From Sedimenticola sp. (GTDB lineage Bacteria; Pseudomonadota; Gammaproteobacteria; Chromatiales; Chromatiaceae): a DNA stretch of 61,013 nt. Below the pieces are notes generated by a model. The model did no database searches. It was given only the letters and a program-made list of their open reading frames with translations, and had not been told where the DNA came from. Location: contig DRKS01000030.1 in the NCBI GenBank assembly GCA_011051655.1, positions 1 to 61,013 of the forward strand. Direction: 5' to 3'. A program made the position numbers and the translations under genes. Shown piece after piece: positions 7,808-15,372 of this stretch. Every line of letters begins with the position of its first letter. Positions within the stretch are counted from its first letter, which is position 1.

Positions 7808-8266
7808 ATGCATGCCAGCAGGCATAGATACAAGGGGGGCAAACCGGCGCCGTCGGGCTTCACCCTGATCGAAGTGATGGTGGTGGTGGTCATTCTGAGC
7901 ATTCTCGCCGCCATTGTCGTACCGAAAATCATGAGCCGGCCGGACGAGGCGCGCATCACCCGCGTGCAGCAGGATATCCGCGCCCTCTCGGCGGCCCTGG
8001 ATCTGTACCGCCTGGATAATTTTTCCTACCCCACCACGGACCAGGGGCTGGAGGCCCTGGTGACGCGGCCCGGCAACCTGCCCAATGGCGCCCGTTGGAA
8101 AGAGGGCGGTTACATAGACCGGGTGCCGAAGGACCCCTGGGGCAATCCATACAATTATCTTCAGCCCGGGACGAATGGTGAGTTCGATCTCTACTCCCTG
8201 GGGGCGGACAATGCGCCCGGCGGCGAGGGCGTAAACGCCGATATCGGAAACTGGACCCTGGAGTAG
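7808..8266 (+). CDS. gspG: T2SS major pseudopilin GspG
   Basis: A 152-aa protein with a 17-residue leader ending in Gly, then mature FTLIEVMVVVVILSILAAIV with Glu5. This is the prepilin peptidase site plus the hydrophobic helix. The body carries the family motif DNFSYPTTDQGLEALV and ends with a GADNAPGGEGVNADIGNW stretch that matches the calcium-binding C terminus of GspG. It forms the pseudopilus shaft. It has a strong GGAGG site and is first in the gspG-H-I-J-K-L-M arm. The prepilin peptidase gene is not in this window. Confidence 0.97.
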   Translation: MHASRHRYKGGKPAPSGFTLIEVMVVVVILSILAAIVVPKIMSRPDEARITRVQQDIRALSAALDLYRLDNFSYPTTDQGLEALVTRPGNLPNGARWKEGGYIDRVPKDPWGNPYNYLQPGTNGEFDLYSLGADNAPGGEGVNADIGNWTLE

Positions 8267-8275
8267 GGTTACGGC

Positions 8276-8857
8276 GTGGCCCCGGTCACCGGCCTTCGTC
8301 TCTCCCCCCCGCGGCCGGGCAAATCCCGCCCGGCGGGCTTCACCCTGCTGGAGTTGCTTATCGTCATGTTCATCATCGGCATGATGAGCGGTCTCGCCAT
8401 GCTGACGGTGGGGTTCGGCAATCCGGATCAGTCGCTGGAAAACGAGGCCCGGCGGCTGCGCCGGCTGATGGGGCTCACCGCCCAGGAGGCGATTCTCCAG
8501 GGACGGGAGATCGGGATCCTGATAACAAGAGACGCCTACCGTTTCCTCACCCCCGGCGAGCTGGGCTGGGCGGCGATGGATGCCGACGATATGCTCCGGG
8601 AGCGGGAACTGCCCCAGGGCTGGCGCCTGGAGCTGGTGCAGGATGAGCAGCCCGCCGACCTCGCGGCCGCTCCCCCCGGCGGGGAAGGGGAGACGGAGGA
8701 GGGGAAACCGCCTCCCCCCCAGATTCTTTTTTACGCCACCGGCGAGGTGACGCCGTTCCGGCTCAGTCTCCATTCACAGGACGATAGCGGCTTCTACGTC
8801 ATCGAGGCCCAGGCGAACGGGGAGATCGAGATGAGCCACCGGGGGCTGGCGCCATGA
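8276..8857 (+). CDS. gspH: T2SS minor pseudopilin GspH
   Basis: A 193-aa protein that starts at GTG, 9 bases after the gspG stop. A long basic leader ends in Gly before FTLLELLIVMFIIGMMSGLA, a type IV pilin-like N terminus with Glu5. A GspH/FimT body follows, containing RRLRRLMGLTAQEAILQGREIG. A Pro/Gly/Glu-rich insertion lies near residues 125-150. GspH caps the pseudopilus shaft. The stop overlaps the gspI ATG (ATGA). Confidence 0.92.
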   Translation: MAPVTGLRLSPPRPGKSRPAGFTLLELLIVMFIIGMMSGLAMLTVGFGNPDQSLENEARRLRRLMGLTAQEAILQGREIGILITRDAYRFLTPGELGWAAMDADDMLRERELPQGWRLELVQDEQPADLAAAPPGGEGETEEGKPPPPQILFYATGEVTPFRLSLHSQDDSGFYVIEAQANGEIEMSHRGLAP

Positions 8858-9231
8858 CCCGCCGGCCCCGCCCGGCCGCCGGCTTCAGCCTGATGGAGGT
8901 CCTGGTTGCCCTGGCGGTGCTGGCCATCGCCATGGCCGCGCTGGTCAAGGCGGCGGGGGGCTTCAGCGCCAACCAGGCCTACCTGGAGAACAAAACCATC
9001 GCCCACTGGGTGGCCATGAACCAGCTGGCGGCCCAGCGGGTGGCGGATCCTCCTCCTTCGGCGGGGAGCCGGCAGGGCGAGGAGGAGATGGCGGGCCGCA
9101 CCTGGCAGTGGAGCCTGCAACTGTCCCGGACGGCGGACAGCGATGTCCTGCGGGGGGTGGTCGAGGTCCGCCGCGAAAACGACGAGACCGTCTACGCCCG
9201 GCTGACCGGCTATGTGGCGGCCCTGCGGTGA
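8854..9231 (+). CDS. gspI: T2SS minor pseudopilin GspI
   Basis: A 125-aa protein with a short leader ending in Gly, then FSLMEVLVALAVLAIAMAAL with Glu5. The motif NQLAAQR in the body matches the GspI family. It belongs to the GspH-I-J-K tip complex. Start and stop overlap the neighbours by 4 bases each (ATGA with gspH; GTGA with gspJ), which indicates translational coupling. Confidence 0.93.
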   Translation: MTRRPRPAAGFSLMEVLVALAVLAIAMAALVKAAGGFSANQAYLENKTIAHWVAMNQLAAQRVADPPPSAGSRQGEEEMAGRTWQWSLQLSRTADSDVLRGVVEVRRENDETVYARLTGYVAALR

Positions 9232-9884
9232 TCGCCGGGGCCTCGAAACGTCCCGCCGGGGGCTTCACCCTGATCGAGATACTGGTCGCCCTGGCGGTGT
9301 TCTCCGTCATGTCGGTCATGGCCTACGGGGGGCTGCATGCCCTGATTACGGCCCGTGACCGGACCGAGCAGGCCGCCACGCGGCTCTCCGAGCTCCAACT
9401 GGCGTTGCTGCTGATGCAGCAGGACATGGAGCACATGGCCCCGCGCAGCATCAGGGACGAGTACGGGGAACCGGAGCCGGCCCTGGCCCCCGGCGATGGC
9501 GCGGACTATGTGCTGACCTTCACCCGGGGCGGAAACAACAGGCCCCGGCGGCCTTTCCGCAGCGGCCTCCAGCGTGTCGCCTACCAGTTGGAGGACGGGG
9601 AGCTGCAGCGCCTGATCTGGCCGGTGCTCGACCGGGGGGGCGACGGCGGGGCGCAGAAGATGGTCCTGCTGCGGGGCGTGACGGACCTGGCCTTCAGCTT
9701 TCTCGGCGGGGAGTGGTGGGACGCCTGGCCCCCTCCGGGCAGCAAGGGCATGGCCGATGCGCTGCCCCGGGCGGTGGAGGTGGTGATGACCATCGAGGAA
9801 TGGGGCACCGTCAGGCGCCTGTTCACCACGCCTACGGGGGTGGTGGCGCCGGCCGGGCCCACGGCGGGGGCTCCGGGGCCCTGA
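9228..9884 (+). CDS. gspJ: T2SS minor pseudopilin GspJ
   Basis: A 218-aa protein. The GTG at 9228 overlaps the gspI stop and gives a short leader ending in Gly-Gly before FTLIEILVALAVFSVMSVMA. The same frame is open further upstream, but that part overlaps gspI and has no pilin character. The body has the GspJ features ARDRTEQAATRLSELQLALL, then QQDMEHMAPRSIRDEYG. It is a pseudopilus tip component. Confidence 0.93.
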   Translation: MIAGASKRPAGGFTLIEILVALAVFSVMSVMAYGGLHALITARDRTEQAATRLSELQLALLLMQQDMEHMAPRSIRDEYGEPEPALAPGDGADYVLTFTRGGNNRPRRPFRSGLQRVAYQLEDGELQRLIWPVLDRGGDGGAQKMVLLRGVTDLAFSFLGGEWWDAWPPPGSKGMADALPRAVEVVMTIEEWGTVRRLFTTPTGVVAPAGPTAGAPGP

Positions 9885-9885
9885 T

Positions 9886-10839
9886 ATGAAAATCCCGCCA
9901 CTGAAAAAATCCGGAGGCGTTGCGCTGATCACCGTGCTGCTGGTGGTGGCCTCTGCTACCATTGCGGCAGTGGCCATCAGCTCCCGGCTGCAGGTGGACA
10001 TCCGGCGCACCGAGAACCTGCTGCACGCGGACCAGGCCTGGCTGCATGCGCTGGGGATCGAGTCCTGGGCCCAGGGCGTCCTGGCCGCGGACGCCAGGGA
10101 GACCGGGACGGACCATCTGGGCGAGGCCTGGAACAAACCCCTGGAAAGCACCCCGGTGGAGGGCGGGTCCGTCGCGGGCAAGATTGTCGACCAGCAGGGA
10201 TTGTTCAACCTGAACAACCTGCTGGACAAGGATCTGAAGCCCAGTGACCTGGGCCTGGAGCGTTTCAGGCGGTTGCTGAAAACCCTGGAGCTGGACCCGC
10301 TGCTGGCAAACGCCCTGCTGGATTGGATGGACAAAGACAGCGAGCCCCGGCCCGAAGGCGGGGCGGAGGACGGGGACTATCAGGGGCGGACCCCGGCCTA
10401 CGTCAGCGCCAACCGCCGCCTGGTCCATCCCAGCGAGCTGCTGCTGGTAAAGGGCTTTACCCCGGAGGTGTACGGGCTTGTCGCCCCCTATGTCTGCGCC
10501 CTGCCCGAGCCGGTGGACATCAATATCAACACGGCGCCGGTGCCGGTGCTGATGAGCCTGATCGAAGGCCTGACCGAGCAGGATGCCCAAAGGCTGGCCG
10601 ACGATATAGAGGCGTCCCCCTTCGAGGAGATAAGCGAGTTCATGCAGCACGACGCCATTGCGGGCCTCAAGGTCCCCGCCAAAAGACACGGGCTTGGCCT
10701 GAAGAGCGACTACTTTAAAATACGGGGCAGGGTCCGTGTCGGCAAGGCGCAGGTGGGCATCTCCTCCCTGCTCCACCGCGCCGAGGGGGAGGGCGTGAAG
10801 ATCATTCTGCGCATGCGAGAGGATATATTCAGTGGCTGA
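9886..10839 (+). CDS. gspK: T2SS minor pseudopilin GspK
   Basis: A 317-aa protein, the largest minor pseudopilin. The leader ends in Gly before VALITVLLVVASATIAAVAI. Thr replaces the Glu5 of the other pseudopilins, as is usual for GspK, the extreme tip subunit. The body contains GLFNLNNLL and the helix-hairpin-helix-like NINTAPVPVLMSL. It starts 1 base after gspJ and overlaps gspL by 8 bases. Confidence 0.94.
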   Translation: MKIPPLKKSGGVALITVLLVVASATIAAVAISSRLQVDIRRTENLLHADQAWLHALGIESWAQGVLAADARETGTDHLGEAWNKPLESTPVEGGSVAGKIVDQQGLFNLNNLLDKDLKPSDLGLERFRRLLKTLELDPLLANALLDWMDKDSEPRPEGGAEDGDYQGRTPAYVSANRRLVHPSELLLVKGFTPEVYGLVAPYVCALPEPVDININTAPVPVLMSLIEGLTEQDAQRLADDIEASPFEEISEFMQHDAIAGLKVPAKRHGLGLKSDYFKIRGRVRVGKAQVGISSLLHRAEGEGVKIILRMREDIFSG

Positions 10840-12067
10840 ACGCATCGTCATCCGTTTTTCCGCCGACCAGTTCGAATGGCTGGTGGTGAACGCCAGGGGC
10901 AGGCCGCTGTCCGGCCTGGGCCGGGGCGGCGGGGAGGAGCTCGCCGGCCGCTGCCGCCGCCGGCAGGTCATCCTGCTGGTGCCCGGCGCGGACGTGCTCC
11001 TGACCCGGGTCACCCTGCCGACCCGCAACGCCACCGGTATCGCCCGGGCCCTGCCCTATGCGGTGGAGGACCAGCTGGCGGAGGACGTGGATGCGCTGCA
11101 CTTTGCCCGCGGGCCACAGGACGCCGCGGGCGCCATGCCGGTGGCGGTCATCCGGCGCCAGCGCCTGGACCACTATCTGGAGACCCTGGACCGGCTGGGC
11201 ATCCGGCCGGACAGGGTCTATGCCGCCCCCCTGCTGCTGCCGTGGCAGGAGAATACCTGGAGCATCCTGCTGGAGGACGGCAAGGCCCTGCTGCGCTACG
11301 GCCATGATCAGGGCATGGAGCTGGAGACCGATTGCCTGGCGCCCATCGTGGACCGCCTGTTGCGGGAGCACGACGCCGAGGACATGCCCAGACTCAAGAT
11401 CTGGTACAGCGGGGAGCGGGAGCCGGACACCGGGGAGCTGGCCATGACGGGCTGTGAAATCGATGTCGTGCCCGTGCCGGAAACCGGCATGGCGCTGCTG
11501 GCCTCGGCCCTGGCCAAGAATACGCCCTTCGACCTGCTGCAGGGGGCCTACCGGCAGCAGGGCGTCGATCTTTTGTCATTCAGGCCCTGGCGTCCCGCGC
11601 TGGTGCTGCTGGCCCTCGCCATGCTGGTGCAACTGGGGGGAATGGGCTACCAGCATTGGCTGCTCAGGGGGGAGACCCGGGCGTTGGAACAGGAGATCCA
11701 GACCCTGTTCCGAAGCGCCTTTCCCGATGCGGGCCGGCTAGTGCCGGGAAGAGAGCTGGTGCTGGCGAAACAGAAACTGGCCCAGCTGCGCCGGCAATAC
11801 GGCCAGGGCGCGGACCCCTTCCTTTCCCTGCTGTACGCCAGCGGTGAAGTGCTGCGCCAGGAGCGCGGCCTGCGGCTGGTGGGCATGAGTTTCAAAAACG
11901 GCGTTCTTCATCTCAGGCTGAAGGGCCGGGACCTCAGCCAGTTCGAGGAACTGAAAGAGAAGCTGCTGCAGGGCGGCGCAGACCTCGAGGTCAAGGTGCT
12001 GTCCGCCGTGGCGCGGAAGGACGGGGTGGACGGCCGCATCATGGTACGGGAGCGCAAATCATCATGA
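10832..12067 (+). CDS. gspL: T2SS inner-membrane protein GspL
   Basis: A 411-aa protein starting at GTG inside the end of gspK. The N-terminal cytoplasmic domain (about 1-240) is the actin-like fold that recruits GspE. A single TM follows at about 252-272 (PALVLLALAMLVQLGGMGY), then a periplasmic coiled region and ferredoxin-like domain. It overlaps gspM by 4 bases. GspL links the ATPase to the GspM/GspC periplasmic complex. Confidence 0.93.
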   Translation: MAERIVIRFSADQFEWLVVNARGRPLSGLGRGGGEELAGRCRRRQVILLVPGADVLLTRVTLPTRNATGIARALPYAVEDQLAEDVDALHFARGPQDAAGAMPVAVIRRQRLDHYLETLDRLGIRPDRVYAAPLLLPWQENTWSILLEDGKALLRYGHDQGMELETDCLAPIVDRLLREHDAEDMPRLKIWYSGEREPDTGELAMTGCEIDVVPVPETGMALLASALAKNTPFDLLQGAYRQQGVDLLSFRPWRPALVLLALAMLVQLGGMGYQHWLLRGETRALEQEIQTLFRSAFPDAGRLVPGRELVLAKQKLAQLRRQYGQGADPFLSLLYASGEVLRQERGLRLVGMSFKNGVLHLRLKGRDLSQFEELKEKLLQGGADLEVKVLSAVARKDGVDGRIMVRERKSS

Positions 12068-12552
12068 CCAAGTGGCTGGCAAATCTGCAACCCCGGGAGC
12101 GGCGGGTGCTTGTATTCGGTGCACTGTCGCTGGCCGCCATGCTGGGGTATTTGTTCTTGTTCGAACCCTTCATGGCGGAGCGGGACCAGCTCATCAACCG
12201 GGTCCAGGCCCAGCGCACCCTGCGCGCCCAGCTGGCGCGGATCGCCGGCGAGGCCAAGGCGCTGCGGGCCGGGGCCGGCCGGCGGGACAATGCGGTGCAG
12301 GGGACGCTGCTGGCGGTGGTCAGCAAGACCAGCCGCAGCGGCGGCATCAAGGAGAGCATGAAACGGATTGCGCCGGAGGGGGGCAAAAAGGCCCGCCTCT
12401 GGTTCGAGAACGTCTCCTTCGACAAATTGATGGCCTGGCTGGCGGCCATCAGCGGCTCCAATGGCATAAAGGTCGAGAACATCAATGTCACCGCCGAGGA
12501 TACGCCGGGACTGGTCCGGGTCAAGCTTACCCTGACGGCCCCCGACGCCTGA
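12064..12552 (+). CDS. gspM: T2SS inner-membrane protein GspM
   Basis: A 162-aa protein with an N-terminal cytoplasmic stub (LQPRERRVLVFGAL), one TM at about 15-34, and a periplasmic domain with a heptad-like stretch followed by FDKLMAWLAAISGSNGI. It stabilises GspL. The ATG overlaps the gspL stop and it is the last gene of the plus-strand arm; no gspN follows. Its last 26 bases overlap the convergent radical SAM gene. Confidence 0.92.
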   Translation: MTKWLANLQPRERRVLVFGALSLAAMLGYLFLFEPFMAERDQLINRVQAQRTLRAQLARIAGEAKALRAGAGRRDNAVQGTLLAVVSKTSRSGGIKESMKRIAPEGGKKARLWFENVSFDKLMAWLAAISGSNGIKVENINVTAEDTPGLVRVKLTLTAPDA

Positions 12553-13807
12553 TTTTTTCCATATACCGCGCCTTCATGGCCGTCTCGAAATCCTCGTTGG
12601 TGGGATATTCCCGCCCCAGCACCGGCCGCCACAGGCGGTTGTTCTCCATGCACAGATAAAAGAACACCTCGTCATGCCAGGCGCCGAGGCCCTGGTAGGC
12701 ATGGGAGAACATCTCCAGCTTGGTCCCGTCCGGGTAGGAGAGCTTGCCGTCGCTTTCCACCAGGGGCAGTTGCAGGATCCTGCTTTTCAATCCCCGCCGG
12801 CGGATCTGTTTCACCACGGACCTGGTGTAGGTCAGGGTGCCGAGGGAGACCATCACCACCTCCGCGGGATCGAACCGCGCCTGCAGGGCGGTGAAGATGG
12901 CGGCATAGTCCTCCCGCCAGCGGTCGTAGCGGATCATCGGATGAAAATGGAAGCCCACCAGGATGCCCCGGTCCGCCACCCGGCGGGCCGCCTCCAGCCG
13001 CTGCTCCAGCGTGGCGGTGCGGTGCTCCTCATGTGCGATGATGGCCGGGGTGTTGAGAGACCAGGTGCAGATGATGTTGGCCGGAATCTCGTGTTCCAGC
13101 AGATAGGCGACGTTTTTCGATTTGGTTTTCAGCTCCAGGATGACATTGGGGTTGGCGCGGGCGAATTCGCACAGCGCATCCAGGATGCCGTGCCTGTTGC
13201 CCCACAGCAGCGAATCCGAGGATTGGCCGGTGCCGATGTGGTAGGTCTGATCCGGGTCCAGCTCCAGGGCCCGGAGCTTCCGGGCAAACCCCTGGTCGAA
13301 GTAGATCTTATCCTCATGATAAAAGGCCTGGATGCTGCAATAACTGCAATCGAAGCCGCAGTTGTCGATGGCGTCCAGGGTCAGCAGGTTGCAGCAGCGG
13401 GTGCGGGGCGAGGCCACCGGGCAGAAACCCAGGCCGAGCTTTTGCTTTTCCACCATGGCCAGCTTCAGTTTTTGCGCCGGCGGGCCGGTGTCTTCCGTTT
13501 CGTTGGGGTAGCACACGGCATCGGACTTCAGGCTTTCCCAATACCCCCGCAACTCCTTGAGGATGCGCTTTTTCCCCTCTTTCCCCGCAATGGTGTCTTT
13601 TGGGAGATCAGGCCAGGCCTGCTGGATCCGGGCCTTGCCCCACATATCGAGATCCCGGGCGATCTCGCAGACCTGGCGCAGCTCCTGCTGAGTAAAGCGA
13701 AGGGCATGGGCCTTGGCGCGGATGAAGTCTTGCTCCTCCTCTGTCAGCAGGGGGAAGAGGGTCTGGCCGCTGATGCGGGTGAATTTTTGATAGTGGTTTT
13801 TTGACAC
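12527..13807 (-). CDS. Radical SAM protein of the spore photoproduct lyase-like family
   Basis: A 426-aa protein with the radical SAM [4Fe-4S] motif C-GFD-C-SY-C in CGFDCSYCS (near residue 150), preceded by RTRCCNLLTLDAIDN. GTGQSSDSLLWGN and HFHPMIRYDRW match the SplB-like family that directly reverses UV-induced thymine dimers in endosporeformers. Gammaproteobacteria do not sporulate, so the substrate here is uncertain; repair of a DNA photoproduct is an inference supported weakly by mutM being the next gene upstream. It starts at GTG, only 18 bases from MITE copy B. Confidence 0.85.
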   Translation of the reverse strand: MSKNHYQKFTRISGQTLFPLLTEEEQDFIRAKAHALRFTQQELRQVCEIARDLDMWGKARIQQAWPDLPKDTIAGKEGKKRILKELRGYWESLKSDAVCYPNETEDTGPPAQKLKLAMVEKQKLGLGFCPVASPRTRCCNLLTLDAIDNCGFDCSYCSIQAFYHEDKIYFDQGFARKLRALELDPDQTYHIGTGQSSDSLLWGNRHGILDALCEFARANPNVILELKTKSKNVAYLLEHEIPANIICTWSLNTPAIIAHEEHRTATLEQRLEAARRVADRGILVGFHFHPMIRYDRWREDYAAIFTALQARFDPAEVVMVSLGTLTYTRSVVKQIRRRGLKSRILQLPLVESDGKLSYPDGTKLEMFSHAYQGLGAWHDEVFFYLCMENNRLWRPVLGREYPTNEDFETAMKARYMEKIRRRGPSG

Positions 13808-13825
13808 TCTGAAATTCCGGAGCTT

Positions 13826-13989
13826 AGGAGCCTGTCGGGTTTAGGTGGATTGTAGCGAGGGAGTGGGAGAGTGAGCGCAAATATTCCCGGTTTTGAGGCG
13901 CATAGTGGGTCTACGCAACGAAAAACCGGGGATATTTGAGCCGCTCTCCCACTTGTGCAGCCAGTTCATCCTAAACCCGACAGGCTCCT
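13826..13989 (+). repeat. MITE-like palindromic element, copy B (second subfamily)
   Basis: A 164-bp element with the same ends as copy A (AGGAGCCTGTCGGGTTTAGG and CCTAAACCCGACAGGCTCCT) and shared subterminal bases (GTAGCGAGGGA, TTCATCC). The interior differs: arms GTGGGAGAG with CTCTCCCAC and CAAATATTCCCGGTTTT with AAAACCGGGGATATTTG pair around a loop of the form GAGGCGCATAG...CTACGCAACG. The one imperfect pair in those two stems is G-T on the plus strand. It lies between mutM (stop 15 bases away) and the start of the radical SAM gene. Confidence 0.88.
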
Positions 13990-14006
13990 TAGGCTGAGAC
14001 AAAAAG

Positions 14007-14819
14007 CTACCGCTGGCACCGGCCACAATAAAAACTCGACCTCTGCCCGATTACCCGCCGGACAATGGGCCGCCCGCAGCCGGGACAGGGTTCCCCCTCC
14101 TGCCCGTAGACCAGCAGCCGCTGGGCGAAATACCCGGCGCTGCCGTCCTCCCGCTGAAAGTCCCGCAGCGTGGTCCCGCCCTGTTCGATGGCCTCTTGCA
14201 ATACGGCCCTTATCCCGGCGGCAAGCCGTCCATAACGTTCCCTGGAGATCCGGTTGCAGGGGCGCGTGGGATGAATGCCCGCGCGGAACAGGGCCTCGCT
14301 GGCGTAGATGTTGCCGACGCCCGCCACCACCCTGGCGTTCATGATGAAGTTCTTCACGGCCCCGTGGCGCCCGCGCGCCTGCCGGTACAGATAATCACCG
14401 TCGAATGACTCACCGAGGGGTTCCGGTCCGAGGTGGCGGATGAGCTTGTGTCTGGCGGGATCATTGCAGGTCCAGAGCGCGGCGCCGAAGCGGCGCGGAT
14501 CACGCAGGCGCAGACAGCGGTCATCGAACAGCAGATCCAGGTGGTCATGGGGGCCGGGCGCTGTATCCAGGGGCAGTACCCGGAGGCTGCCGGACATGCC
14601 CAGGTGCAGGATCAGGGCGCCCTGGTCCAGGCGCAGCAACAGGTACTTGGCGCGCCGCTCCACGGCCTGGATCCGCCGGCCGGGCAGCAAGCGCTTCAGG
14701 GCCGGGGCGACGGGCCAGCGCAGGCGCTGCTGGCGCACGATGAGGCCGCGGATCCTTCTGCCCAGCAGGTGGGGCTCGATGCCCCGGCGGGTGGTTTCGA
14801 CTTCAGGCAGTTCCGGCAC
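14007..14819 (-). CDS. mutM: Formamidopyrimidine-DNA glycosylase (Fpg/MutM)
   Basis: A 270-aa bifunctional glycosylase/AP lyase that excises oxidised purines such as 8-oxoguanine. The GTG at 14819 gives the required N terminus PELPEVETTRRG, in which Pro2 is the catalytic nucleophile and Glu3 the acid; upstream in-frame ATG codons would bury Pro2. The conserved Lys is in RRAKYLLL, and a C-terminal zinc finger CPGCGRPI...FYCGRC is present. Its length matches E. coli MutM. In E. coli mutM follows rpmG; here it is about 8 kb from rpmBG. Confidence 0.97.
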   Translation of the reverse strand: MPELPEVETTRRGIEPHLLGRRIRGLIVRQQRLRWPVAPALKRLLPGRRIQAVERRAKYLLLRLDQGALILHLGMSGSLRVLPLDTAPGPHDHLDLLFDDRCLRLRDPRRFGAALWTCNDPARHKLIRHLGPEPLGESFDGDYLYRQARGRHGAVKNFIMNARVVAGVGNIYASEALFRAGIHPTRPCNRISRERYGRLAAGIRAVLQEAIEQGGTTLRDFQREDGSAGYFAQRLLVYGQEGEPCPGCGRPIVRRVIGQRSSFYCGRCQR

Positions 14820-14872
14820 TTTGATGCTGTCCCGTGCTTTTTGGGGCATCGGGCGCCGGGATGAAAGCGCCG

Positions 14873-15367
14873 TTATTGCCGCACATAATCTTCCGCGCTG
14901 GCCATCAGGTGATGATGAAAGCCATTGCCGATCAGGTGGATCTGATCGCCGATGCGCACATAGCGGCGAAAGCGCAGGGGCTCGTTGCCGCCGATCTCCA
15001 GTTCCAGGTCGTTCAGTTGCAGGCGGATGGAGGGAGGGGCCAGGCCGAATTCGGCCAGCCGGTCCCGGGGCGCGGCAAAGCGGCTGAAGCTGCGGGTGGT
15101 GGTGATGCCCAGCAGTTGCCCGATACGGACCTCATCGGCGGCCTTTTCATAAGGACGGGTCATGCGCCAGGCCCCTTGCCGTTTCTCCAGCACCAGATCC
15201 CGCCCCCGGTTGTCGCTGAGGCGGATGAAGTGAACCTCTTCCGGTTTGAGGCGGGTGAGAGGCGGCGCCTTTTGCGCCGTTTCAAGGCCGGGCTCGTAGA
15301 TCGCCATAAGGGCCAGGACGATGACCAGCGCCAGCAGCCCCAGGTTGGTCAGGGTGTGGGATTTCAT
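14873..15367 (-). CDS. DUF4340-type protein, last gene of a Gld-like ABC operon
   Basis: A 164-aa protein with one N-terminal TM (TNLGLLALVIVLALMAIY) and a soluble domain resembling DUF4340 (VHFIRLSDNRGRDLVLEKR, then FGLAPPSIRLQL). The ATG at 15367 is the natural start at the membrane anchor; it overlaps nothing and follows the GldG-like gene closely. Proteins of this type sit at the end of ABC exporter operons with a GldG subunit and are thought to act on the periplasmic side. The function is unknown. Confidence 0.8.
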   Translation of the reverse strand: MKSHTLTNLGLLALVIVLALMAIYEPGLETAQKAPPLTRLKPEEVHFIRLSDNRGRDLVLEKRQGAWRMTRPYEKAADEVRIGQLLGITTTRSFSRFAAPRDRLAEFGLAPPSIRLQLNDLELEIGGNEPLRFRRYVRIGDQIHLIGNGFHHHLMASAEDYVRQ

Positions 15368-15372
15368 AATTG

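Noticed and set aside
266-12552. Type IV pilus assembly locus
   Set aside because: Pseudopilin set, GspL/M/C and the secretin type match a T2SS; pilT at 40629 belongs to a separate pilus system.
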